46,010 nt of DNA from a virus: IMG/VR virus record IMGVR_UViG_3300010885_065123, positions 1 to 46,010 of that record; one strand, given 5' to 3'. Below the pieces are notes generated by a model. That model worked only from the letters and a program-made list of their open reading frames with translations. It made no database searches and was not told the origin of the DNA. Every line of letters starts with the position of its first letter. The stretch's first letter is position 1. Position numbers and translations under genes: made by a program. Shown here in pieces: positions 27,401-35,929 of this stretch.

Positions 27401-30400
27401 ACACGCCTGGCAGCGCATTGGATGTATACACTAATGCTAGCGTGCGTGGTCAGTTCAGCGTAGCCAACAACGCAGCTCTGGCCGCTGTGGTGGTGAACAC
27501 CAGCATAACCACAGCGTCGTTCAATGCCACAGGGGCTGCCCAGGTCAACAGCTTGATATCCAACACCACCATACAGGGCATAGGCACTGCGACTCTCAAC
27601 GAGATAATAGCCAACAACAACATCACCACCAACACCTTCAATGCTCGCGGTGCCGCAGAAGTCAACGATTTGGTCAGCAACACCAACATCACCAGTGACA
27701 CAGTAAACACCAAGACCCTGGCACGTGTCAATGCACTGATCAGCAACAACAACATCTACGGCGCAACTATCAACATAGGGGGGTTAGCACAGCTCAACAG
27801 CTTGGTCTCTAACACCACCATACAGAGCATAGGTACAGCTACTGTAAACCAGCTGATCAGCAACAACAATGTCTATGGCGCTAGCCTAAACATCGCAGGC
27901 GTTGCACAGGTCAACAGCTTGGTCAGCAACAACAACATAACCGGCGCCACTATCAACAGCACTGGAGCTGCAGTGGTCAGCAGCTTGACCAGCAATACCA
28001 CCATACAGAGCGCTGGTACTGCCACCGTCAATGCACTGATTGCCAACAACAACGTGTTTGGTGCTACACTGCAGAGCAGTGGACAGGCAACTGTCAGCAG
28101 CTTGGTCAGCAACAACAACATAACCACGGCTACACTGAACAGCACAGGTGCAGCGCTGGTCAACAGCTTGGTAAGCAACAACAACATATTTGGTGCCACT
28201 CTCAACACATCAGGACTTGCTCAGGTCAGCAATTTCATTGCTAACACAAACATAACCAGCGCAACCTTGATAACATCTGGTAATGCCCTAGTTGGTAATC
28301 TAACCAGCAATGGCACCATAACCACCAGCGGTACCGGCGGTAACATCCTTGGTGTCAACACCATATTTGCCACTAGCCTTCAGGGTAGCGGCCAGACCAT
28401 TGTCAACAGCCTGATAGCCAATGCCAACATCTATGGTGCCAACGTAAACATAGCAGGAGTTGCTTATGTCAACAGCCTGATCGGCAACAATAATGTGTTT
28501 GGTGCAACGCTGCAGAGCAGCGGACAGGCCACCGTGAACAGCTTGGTGGTGAACACCAGCATAACCACAGGCACGCTTGGCATCACCGGAACGCTCTCAG
28601 CTGGCAACGTCTACAGCAATGGTTTCACCCAGACCGCTGGACTGACCACTACCAATCAGTTGATATCCAACGCCAACATCTACGGCGCCAATCTTAACAT
28701 AGCCGGCCTGGCCCAGGTCAACAGCTTGGTCAGCAACACCACGGCACAGATTGGTGGCACGGCTACTGTGAATGCTCTGGAAAGCAACAACAACATATTT
28801 GGAGCTACCCTGAACACCAGTGGTTTGGCTCAGCTGAATTCTCTGATCAGCAATACTACTGCGCAGGTTGGTGGCACTGCCACCGTGAATGCACTGATCA
28901 GCAACAACAACATATTCGGCGCTACGCTCAACACCAGCGGATTGGCGCAGCTTAACAGCATCGTCAGTAACAACAATACTACCAGTGGTACCTTAAACAT
29001 CACAGGCCAGGCACTGGTAAGCAGCCTGGTAAGCAACAACAACATCACTGGTGCTACTATCAACAGCATTGGTGCTGCTGTGGTCAGCAGCTTGACATCT
29101 AACACGACCATACAGAGCGCTGGTTTGACCACGGTAAATCAGCTGATCAGCAATGCAAACATCTACGGTGCCAACCTCAACATCAGTGGCACAGCATGGG
29201 CTAGCAACGTCTATAGCAACGGATTCACGCAGACTGCTGGTCTGACCACTACCAATTCATTGATCAGCAACGCCAACATCTATGGCGCTAACATCAATAT
29301 CGCAGGTCCAGCACAGCTTAACAACATAGTGTCAAACACCAGCACTACAACTGCCACTCTTAACACTACTGGTCTTGCCACGGTAAATCAGCTGATCAGC
29401 AATGCCAACATCTACGGTGCCAATCTCAACATAGCTGGTGTTGCGCAAGTGAATGGCCTGTTCGTTAATGCAGTGATCAGTACCCAGACCATTACCAGCA
29501 CCGGTGCGGCTATATTCGGCAGCATCAACAGCAATGGTATCATACAGAGCGCTGGAACCACCACTGTCAACGCACTGATCAGCAACACCAACATCTATGG
29601 CGCTACCATGAACATAAATGGTAGCGCTTTGGTTGGTAGCTTGACCAGCAACAGCACCATACAGAGCGCTGGTAACGCGATATTCAACAACTTCACTGCC
29701 AACACGCGCAGCTACATCACTAGCGGTGGTTATGATGTCACTGGCGACAGCAAGATCACAGGTAACCTCACCATAACTGGTAACTTGACATTTGCGGGCA
29801 ACTCGTTTGTGATCAACACGCAGGCATTGACCATCGTTGACCCGGTGATTGAACTTGGTATCGGCACTGGTGGAACACCGCTAGTTGTTGATGATGGATA
29901 TGATCGCGGCGTATTGATGGATTATTTCCACAATCCGGCCTATCCAGGAGAGACCGCAGGGTTCAACCATGCGTTCATGGGTTACAACAACAGCACTGGT
30001 CGATTGATCTATGTGACCAACGTGGCACCTGGCAACATCAACGTCAACAACGACATTGAAAACTATCCAGGTATCATCTACGGCGGAGCTACATTTGGTA
30101 ATATCTGGCTTAGCAATGCCAACGCAGTAAGCACCACCACTACTTCCGGCGGTGTAGTAGTCATCGGCGGCGCAGGTGTGGGCGGTAACATCAACGTTGG
30201 CGGTCAAGTCAGCAACTTCCTCGGCAACATCAACGTGTTCGGCAGCAATGCTGCTAGCAGCGCAACCACTGGTGCGCTCACGGTCACAGGCGGCGCAGGG
30301 ATACTGGGCAGCCTCTACGTGGGCGGTAACATCAATGCCAACAACAGCGCTCAGTTCAGCTTTGTAGTAGCCAGCAATGCTGTCACAGCCAGCAGCTTCC

Positions 30401-33400
30401 TCAGCAACGGTGCTATACAAGCAGCCGGAGCCTTGACCGTTGCCAGCGTGAACAGCAATGGCACCATAGTTGGTGCTAACATCGATTCAAACGGCTTCGT
30501 GCAAGCAGCTGGAACCATAACCGCTGCGGCAATTAATTCAAATGGCGTAATTGTTGGCTCAAATATCTACAGCAACGGTTTTGTGCAAGCAGCTGGTACG
30601 GTAACTGCTGCAGCTGTCAACAGCAATGGCGCTATAGTAGGATCCAGCATCACCAGCAATGGCACTGTGCAGGGCGCAGGTACAGCCACATTCAACAACA
30701 TCTACAGCAACGGATTCGTTCAAGCAGCCGGTACAGCTACGGTCAACGCATTGGTCAGCAATGTGTATGGCCTCTTCGGACAGAATGTAACCATCAACAG
30801 CACCAATACCAGCACTTCAAGCACCACAGGTGCCTTGGTAGTAGCAGGTGGGCAGGGACTTGGCGGCAACCTGCGTGTGGCAGCTGCTACCACCAGCCTG
30901 TTTGGCGGTAACCTTGGCATAGGTACGACATCAAGCCTGGGTGCTACAGCCAACGTGATGAGCGTGTATGGCACAGCAAACCATTACGGCAACATCAAGA
31001 TAGCCAACACTGCAGCAGGCGGCAGCGGTATCTACTTCCCTGATGGCACGTTCCTGGGCACAGCTGCTGGCGCTATCGGCGGTGTCAACGAGAGCGTGCA
31101 GTTCAACGATAACGGTGCGTTTGGTGGTACCAGCACGTTCCTGTTCGACAAGACCAACACTCGCCTGGGCATAGGTACTACCACGGCAGGATTGACCAAC
31201 AGCTTGATGGTTTTTGGTGCAACTCCCGCGCTGTTCAACACCACCAATGGCAGTGATCAGCAGATACAGGTGGGTAACACCACTTCAGATGGTGCTACCC
31301 TGGGCTTCAATGGCGGTGCCACAGCCTATGGTTATCTCAAGTATACCGGCGCTGCCAGCAGCATGATCAGCTTCAACAAGACTGGTGTGGGCATCAAGGG
31401 TGTGACCATCCCGCAGAATCCGCTGGAAGTGAATGGTACTACCATAATAGGTTCTAACTGGGCCGGTAACAACAGTTTCATCAATCCGCCCAGCGATGGA
31501 TTGGCAGTACAGGGTAGCGTTGGTGTTGGTACGTTTACACCGCTAAGCACGTTGGATGTCAGGGGTGTTGGATCATTTACCACTGCTGTAAGCACTGGTG
31601 GCACAGCATCAGTGAGTGCATTGATCGCCAACAATAACGTGTTTGGTGCTACGCTCAACACCAGCGGATTGGCGCAGCTTAACAGCTTGATATCTAATAA
31701 CAATATTACCACAGCCACCATGAATTCCACAGGTGCAGCCGTGGTCAGCAGCCTGACCAGCAACACCACGATCCAGAGCGCTGGCACAGCCACTGTCAAT
31801 GCGTTGATCGGTAATAACAACGTGTTCGGTGCTACGGTGCAGAGCAGCGGACAAGCCACGCTCAACAGCATCGTCAGTAACAACAACACCACTACCAGCA
31901 CGCTGAACACTACCGGACTTGCTATAGTTAACCAGCTGATCAGCAATGCCAACATCTACGGCGCTAATCTGAACATAGCCGGCCTGGCCCAGGTCAACAG
32001 CTTGGTCGTCAATGCTGGCATATCAACTGCTAACCTAAACATTAGCGGTAATATCTACGCAGGCAACATCTACAGCAATGGCTTTGTACAGGCAGCGGGC
32101 ACTGTCACTGTAAACGCACTGATCAGCAACAACAATGTGTTTGGTACTACGCTACAGAGCAGCGGACAGGCCACTCTAAACAGCATAGTTGCCAACAACA
32201 ACATCACAACTGCTACGCTGAACTCAACAGGTGCTGCTGTGGTCAGCAGCCTGACCAGCAATACCACCATACATAGCGCAGGCACTGCCACTGTGAATGC
32301 GCTGATCAGCAACAACAACATATTCGGTGCTACGCTCAACACCAGCGGATTAGCGCAGCTTAACAGCTTGATTGCCAACAATAATATTACCACAGCTACT
32401 CTCAATACAACTGGATTGGCGCTGGTTAACAGCTTGATAGCCAACGCCAACATACAGGGTGCCAATCTCAACATCACTGGCACTGCATTCGCAGGTAACT
32501 TCTACAGCAATGGCTTCATACAAGCCGCAGGTACCGTCACTGTAAACGCACTGATCAGCAACAACAATGTGTTTGGTGCTACCCTAAACACCAGCGGATT
32601 GGCGCAGCTTAACAGCTTGATTGCTAATACCAACATCACCACAGCCACCATTAATAGCACTGGACTGGCACAGCTCAACAGCTTGATCGTCAATGCAAAC
32701 ATAGAAAGTGCCAATCTCAACGTAACCGGCACTGCCTATGCAGGCAACTTCTACAGCAACGGATTCGTTCAGGCAGTTGGCACGGTAACTGCGGCTGCTG
32801 TAAACAGCAATGGCACCATAGTTGGAGCCAACATCTATTCAAATGGCTTCGTGCAGGCAGCTGGTACCGTAACTGCTGCAGCTGTCAACAGCAATGGCGT
32901 CATCGTCGGTTCTAACATCTACAGCAATGGATTCGTGCAGGCAGCTGGCACAGTAACTGCTGCAGCCGTAAATTCCAACGGTGCAATCGTGGGCAGCAGC
33001 TTGACCAGCAACGGCACCATACAGAGCGCTGGCACCGCTACATTCAATGCCATCTACAGCAACAGCTTCGTGCAGGGCGGAGCGTTTACAGCTGCGTCGT
33101 TGAACAGCAATGGTACCATAGTTGGCAGCAGCCTAACCAGCAACAGTACCATACAGAGTGCAGGTACAGCCACGCTCAATAACATCTATTCAAATGGATT
33201 CGTGCAGGCAGCTGGCACAGTTACTGCTGCAGCCATCAACTCAAATGGTGTCATTGTCGGTGCTAACATCTACAGCAATGGATTCGTGCAGGCAGCTGGC
33301 ACTGTTACAGCTGCTGCAATAAACAGCAATGGCACAATAGTTGGTAGTAGCCTAACCAGTAACACCACTATACAGGGTGCTGGTACTGCAACTGTTAATG

Positions 33401-35907
33401 CACTGATCAGCAATGTCTATGGCCTGTTTGGTCAGAACGTGACCATTAATAGCACCAATACTAGCACATCAACTGCTAACGGTGCCCTAGTGGTTGCAGG
33501 CGGCGCCGGCATAGGCGGTAACCTCTATGTTGGTGGTAATATAACCACAAGTGGTACCAGTGGTAACATCAGCGGTGTCTACACGCTGTTTGCAGCCAAG
33601 ATAGGTGTTGGAACCACCACATCGGTGGGCATGGCTAATGCATTCACGGTTTATGGCACAGAAAACCTATACGGTAACCTAGTGCTGCAGAACACTGCTG
33701 GCAGCACCACAGCAGGCATCTACTTCGCCGACGGATCATACTTGGTAACAGCAGGCGGCGGTGGCAGCTACAGCAACACCAACGTGGCTAGCTATCTCAG
33801 TGGGCCGGTACAGATTGGAAATTTATACATAATCAATAGCACTGCTAGCACCAGCAGTGTAACCGGTGCACTGATAACCAACGGCGGTGTGGGCATAGGC
33901 GGCAACCTAAACATAACCAGCGCTACAACCAGCACATTTGGTGGCAACATCGGCATAGGAACAGCCAGCAGCCTTGGTGCTACCAGCAACGTGATGACCG
34001 TGTATGGTGCCACTAACCAATACGGAAATGTCGTGCTGCGCGGCACTGGTACCAGCAGTAATGTGGGCATATTCTTCCCTGACGGTACCTATCAGTACAC
34101 AGCCAGCATGGGCGGTGGTGGTAGTGGCACCCCAGGTGGTTCAAACACCAACATACAGTTCAACAACAGTGGCACGCTTGGTGGCAGCAACGGATTTGTG
34201 TTCTTTGGCAACACCACTCAGGTTGGTATAGGCACCAGCCGTCCTAACTACACGCTGGATGTGTACGGTAACATACACATCGGCAACAATGCTACTGGTG
34301 GCAGCAATGGCATAGTGTTTGCTGATGGTACCATACAGACCACTGCAGCAAACGCAGCTGTGCAGACATTCAGCTTCACTGCCACGGCTGGCCAGACCAC
34401 ATTCAGCGTTTTCCCTTACACACCTGGTCCTCAGGGTGTGAACCTCACCCAGGTGTTTGTGAACGGTGTGTATCAGCGCACCAGCACCTATGCATGGACA
34501 GGCACCAACATAGTATTGACCACAGGTGCAGTGCAGTATGCTCGAGTAGAGATACGCATAACCATCCCGGCTACCACATTGGTACAGGCAGGAAGCCAGA
34601 TCGCAGGCAGTAACGTGTTCAACGTGCAGACTGCGGGTGTCACGGTATGGAACACAGGATTCAGTTACACCGTGGGTTACCTTGACGTTTATCTCAACGG
34701 TATCAAGCTGACACTGGGACAGGATTACACAGCAGGCACAGGCACGTCAGTTGCATTCACAGCCAGCCCACCAGTGGGCAGCATAGTGCAGATGACAGGT
34801 TGGAACACCAACGGTGTGCAGCAGATCCAGGGCAACAACGTGTTCAACGTGCAGACCAGTGGGGTGACGACATGGAACACTGGCTTCACATACACAGTTG
34901 GTTATCTAGATGTTTACGTGAACGGTGTCAAGCTGGCCAGCGGTTATGATTACGTGGCTACAACTGGAACCAGCGTGCAGTTTACCACTGCTCCTCTGAA
35001 GAACAGCTTGGTCACGTTCGAAGGTTGGACGCAGGGCAGCACACTGGGACAGATGGCCACGCAGCGCAAGGCATTCTACGTTGCCAGCGCAGGGCAGACT
35101 ACATTTGCCAGCCAGGGACCATATGTACCGCCATACGTAGACGTGTATGTGAACGGCATCAAGCTGGTATACAACACTGACTACACGGCCACAGACGGAT
35201 CAACAGTGGTTCTCAACAGTGGATTGGTCGCTGGATCAAACGTTGAAGTGATCAGCAGCATGACCTTTGCCATAGGCGATGTGGTACGCAGGACTGGTGA
35301 CATATTCACAGGCAACGTGGGCATAGGCACCAGCGCAGCCAGCAATGCGTTCGTGGTGGTTGGCACCAGCCAATACTACGGACCAAGCTACTTCTATGGC
35401 AACATAAACAGCACCAGTAGCATCGCAACTGCTGGCAGTTTGACCCTGGGCGGCAACATTGCTGTAGCAGGCACTGCTGCACTGAGCGGGAATCTAGCGA
35501 TAGGTGGTACGCTGACCTTCGCTGACGGCAGCGTGCAGAATACCGCCAGCGTGAACCAACTGCAGGTACTGAACGATATCAGCACAGCATTTGATGGTCA
35601 GACCACAACTTTCAATCTATCCATAGGCAGCAGCAACATAAATATCGCTACTCCACAGCAGCTGCTGATCTCTGTGGGCGGAGCGGTGCTGGCACCGTTC
35701 ATCACTAACCCAGACTACATAGACTTGAGCGAGGTAACACTATTCACACGCGGCTACAAACTCAACAGTGGGCGTATCATAACATTTGCCAACGCACCTC
35801 GCTGGCAGCAGGATTTCAGTGGCAGGATCCTGAGCAATACCGCACCGGTCAACAACACGGTGACATATCCATTCAAACCTCTGAACATAGCACTGGCAGA
35901 CGGATGA
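24415..35907 (+). CDS. Giant repeat-built tail fibre or structural protein
   Basis: Single open frame of 3830 residues starting with GTG behind AAAGGGA. Residues 1-900 hold fibre modules of the GIGTSTPxxxLDVYGNLHIGN / FPDGTFQ / TIQFAGAGNTFSG type. Residues about 1020-1780 and 2395-2785 are solenoid-like repeats of about 21 residues (SLISNNNIFGATLNTSGLAQ and variants). Related QAAGTVTAAAVNSNG repeats lie around 1995-2120 and 2785-3005. A module near 850-1010 is repeated near 2225-2385. The C-terminal 500 residues contain VTVWNTGFSYTVGYLDVYLNG-like and VYVNGIKL units, then a final QLLISVGGAVLAP domain. No S74 domain is present. It is asparagine-, serine- and threonine-rich and likely forms a long beta-solenoid fibre. 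No stop or frameshift interrupts it. Confidence 0.87.
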   Translation: MTARNQDFVVKNGLQVTSNLVVGAYTGTSLAQSANGAIISGNVGIGTSIIAPGSQLSVVGGNLDVSTNGYGYVFPDGSFQTTAAKNTPPGGANHTVQYNLNNAFAGNSQFVFDDANIALGIGTAAARARLDVVGNLWISNTASTTSGIYFPDGTFQTTAVTPTPSYGPQYTIQFAGAANAFSGDSANLFWSASNSTLQTNNIVVTSGTAATYQGTGALQVQGGASISGNLFLGGNFTVSGNLNIANVGGIQDLTVNSLTSNTFIRAAGTVYGQSLQSNASITAATYVNANQFIANANVGIGTATVQYPLDLYGNLHIGNTATTSGIVFPDNTFQNTAATSTPSFGDPGTIQFAGAGNTFSGNTAALFWDDAGTLLTIDSSGFGSYARTNIYGGAIGLQSDSLAEFDAVTYNNSHPSRLKFLAASGSQAAPADQGLGASVGDFNWTTWNSGYGMFLNPQAQISAVVSQLSLNDFVDGNYLDIVFGTGPGFITPTERMRLDRNGNVGIGTSTPLYTLDVYGNLHIGNTATISGIVFSDGTFQHTAAASTPSFGVPGTIQFAGAGNTFAGDTSNLYYDTATNTLEVNGGKINLHNSTSNLIDFGVNGVDYPFNSALGDKIYLYNDNAGGIYSIGIDPSPSMYFNIPYTSGYTWYGGGCVSATLNGFGDFYAQNSVTSYSISATNQLGIGTSTPFAWGTQSLGVFGNQLISGNIYITNTLSTTSGLVFPDGSFQNTAPVQVNTSSYGPIGTIQFAGNANTFSGNSSAFFWDNGNVRLGIGTDLPSQTLTLLGNLLAYGNTHVLFGRLGIGTSNIKFGDNLTVVGGNINIASFGTGLYFPDGSFQQSSAGSSAAGPNKSVQFNDGGLFAGVSTFQFDKTNFRLGIGTSNLTNSLMVYSATPALFNTTNGSDQQIIVGNSTTDGAVLGFNSGATTAYGYMNYAGGPTNIVVTKTGTGIGGITIPQNTLDVGGGTAIGYAYAGVQTAPTDSLIVSGKVGIGTYTPGSALDVYTNASVRGQFSVANNAALAAVVVNTSITTASFNATGAAQVNSLISNTTIQGIGTATLNEIIANNNITTNTFNARGAAEVNDLVSNTNITSDTVNTKTLARVNALISNNNIYGATINIGGLAQLNSLVSNTTIQSIGTATVNQLISNNNVYGASLNIAGVAQVNSLVSNNNITGATINSTGAAVVSSLTSNTTIQSAGTATVNALIANNNVFGATLQSSGQATVSSLVSNNNITTATLNSTGAALVNSLVSNNNIFGATLNTSGLAQVSNFIANTNITSATLITSGNALVGNLTSNGTITTSGTGGNILGVNTIFATSLQGSGQTIVNSLIANANIYGANVNIAGVAYVNSLIGNNNVFGATLQSSGQATVNSLVVNTSITTGTLGITGTLSAGNVYSNGFTQTAGLTTTNQLISNANIYGANLNIAGLAQVNSLVSNTTAQIGGTATVNALESNNNIFGATLNTSGLAQLNSLISNTTAQVGGTATVNALISNNNIFGATLNTSGLAQLNSIVSNNNTTSGTLNITGQALVSSLVSNNNITGATINSIGAAVVSSLTSNTTIQSAGLTTVNQLISNANIYGANLNISGTAWASNVYSNGFTQTAGLTTTNSLISNANIYGANINIAGPAQLNNIVSNTSTTTATLNTTGLATVNQLISNANIYGANLNIAGVAQVNGLFVNAVISTQTITSTGAAIFGSINSNGIIQSAGTTTVNALISNTNIYGATMNINGSALVGSLTSNSTIQSAGNAIFNNFTANTRSYITSGGYDVTGDSKITGNLTITGNLTFAGNSFVINTQALTIVDPVIELGIGTGGTPLVVDDGYDRGVLMDYFHNPAYPGETAGFNHAFMGYNNSTGRLIYVTNVAPGNINVNNDIENYPGIIYGGATFGNIWLSNANAVSTTTTSGGVVVIGGAGVGGNINVGGQVSNFLGNINVFGSNAASSATTGALTVTGGAGILGSLYVGGNINANNSAQFSFVVASNAVTASSFLSNGAIQAAGALTVASVNSNGTIVGANIDSNGFVQAAGTITAAAINSNGVIVGSNIYSNGFVQAAGTVTAAAVNSNGAIVGSSITSNGTVQGAGTATFNNIYSNGFVQAAGTATVNALVSNVYGLFGQNVTINSTNTSTSSTTGALVVAGGQGLGGNLRVAAATTSLFGGNLGIGTTSSLGATANVMSVYGTANHYGNIKIANTAAGGSGIYFPDGTFLGTAAGAIGGVNESVQFNDNGAFGGTSTFLFDKTNTRLGIGTTTAGLTNSLMVFGATPALFNTTNGSDQQIQVGNTTSDGATLGFNGGATAYGYLKYTGAASSMISFNKTGVGIKGVTIPQNPLEVNGTTIIGSNWAGNNSFINPPSDGLAVQGSVGVGTFTPLSTLDVRGVGSFTTAVSTGGTASVSALIANNNVFGATLNTSGLAQLNSLISNNNITTATMNSTGAAVVSSLTSNTTIQSAGTATVNALIGNNNVFGATVQSSGQATLNSIVSNNNTTTSTLNTTGLAIVNQLISNANIYGANLNIAGLAQVNSLVVNAGISTANLNISGNIYAGNIYSNGFVQAAGTVTVNALISNNNVFGTTLQSSGQATLNSIVANNNITTATLNSTGAAVVSSLTSNTTIHSAGTATVNALISNNNIFGATLNTSGLAQLNSLIANNNITTATLNTTGLALVNSLIANANIQGANLNITGTAFAGNFYSNGFIQAAGTVTVNALISNNNVFGATLNTSGLAQLNSLIANTNITTATINSTGLAQLNSLIVNANIESANLNVTGTAYAGNFYSNGFVQAVGTVTAAAVNSNGTIVGANIYSNGFVQAAGTVTAAAVNSNGVIVGSNIYSNGFVQAAGTVTAAAVNSNGAIVGSSLTSNGTIQSAGTATFNAIYSNSFVQGGAFTAASLNSNGTIVGSSLTSNSTIQSAGTATLNNIYSNGFVQAAGTVTAAAINSNGVIVGANIYSNGFVQAAGTVTAAAINSNGTIVGSSLTSNTTIQGAGTATVNALISNVYGLFGQNVTINSTNTSTSTANGALVVAGGAGIGGNLYVGGNITTSGTSGNISGVYTLFAAKIGVGTTTSVGMANAFTVYGTENLYGNLVLQNTAGSTTAGIYFADGSYLVTAGGGGSYSNTNVASYLSGPVQIGNLYIINSTASTSSVTGALITNGGVGIGGNLNITSATTSTFGGNIGIGTASSLGATSNVMTVYGATNQYGNVVLRGTGTSSNVGIFFPDGTYQYTASMGGGGSGTPGGSNTNIQFNNSGTLGGSNGFVFFGNTTQVGIGTSRPNYTLDVYGNIHIGNNATGGSNGIVFADGTIQTTAANAAVQTFSFTATAGQTTFSVFPYTPGPQGVNLTQVFVNGVYQRTSTYAWTGTNIVLTTGAVQYARVEIRITIPATTLVQAGSQIAGSNVFNVQTAGVTVWNTGFSYTVGYLDVYLNGIKLTLGQDYTAGTGTSVAFTASPPVGSIVQMTGWNTNGVQQIQGNNVFNVQTSGVTTWNTGFTYTVGYLDVYVNGVKLASGYDYVATTGTSVQFTTAPLKNSLVTFEGWTQGSTLGQMATQRKAFYVASAGQTTFASQGPYVPPYVDVYVNGIKLVYNTDYTATDGSTVVLNSGLVAGSNVEVISSMTFAIGDVVRRTGDIFTGNVGIGTSAASNAFVVVGTSQYYGPSYFYGNINSTSSIATAGSLTLGGNIAVAGTAALSGNLAIGGTLTFADGSVQNTASVNQLQVLNDISTAFDGQTTTFNLSIGSSNINIATPQQLLISVGGAVLAPFITNPDYIDLSEVTLFTRGYKLNSGRIITFANAPRWQQDFSGRILSNTAPVNNTVTYPFKPLNIALADG
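26965..27440 (+). repeat. Shared fibre module, copy 1
   Basis: Codes for a VQFND..FDKTNxRLGIGTS, ALFNTTNGSDQQI, GITIPQNTLDV, VSGKVGIGTYTP series. A 38-base run at 27103 is identical to copy 2, 4125 bases away. Confidence 0.8.
27480..29740 (+). repeat. NSLISNNN solenoid block 1
   Basis: Tandem units of about 63 bases coding for patterns such as AQVNSLVSNNNITGATINSTG. Many share long exact DNA runs, for example the ACGCTCAACACCAGCGGATT run near 28924, found again at 31651 and in near-identical form at 32334. Confidence 0.82.
30400..30770 (+). repeat. QAAGTVTAAAVNSNG repeat block 1
   Basis: Units of 25-27 residues alternating TVTAAAVNSNGAIVGS with IYSNGFVQAAG. It is the short counterpart of the block at 32760. 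Confidence 0.78.
31087..31560 (+). repeat. Shared fibre module, copy 2
   Basis: Same order of motifs as copy 1: VQFNDNG, FLFDKTNTRLGIGT, ALFNTTNGSDQQI, GVTIPQNPLEV, VQGSVGVGTFTP. It sits 4125 bases after copy 1 and is again followed by NSLISNNN units. Confidence 0.8.
31600..32760 (+). repeat. NSLISNNN solenoid block 2
   Basis: Second block of about 63-base units with near-identical DNA to block 1, including the LNTSGLAQLNSL codons at about 31655, 32338 and 32590. Confidence 0.82.
32760..33400 (+). repeat. QAAGTVTAAAVNSNG repeat block 2
   Basis: Longer version of block 1, with repeated IYSNGFVQAAGTVTAAA units and closing at the NALISNVYGLFGQNVTINST element that also closes block 1. Confidence 0.78.
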
Positions 35908-35929
35908 CAAATATCAACAGGAGCAGGCA

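Noticed and set aside
29881-30420. Minus-strand frame of 179 codons in the giant gene
   Set aside because: Antisense to fibre repeats, no ribosome site, unnatural composition.
35636-35648. Late-promoter-like ATAAATAT inside the giant gene
   Set aside because: It lies in coding sequence about 290 bases from the next start, without the 31-46 base spacing of the others.
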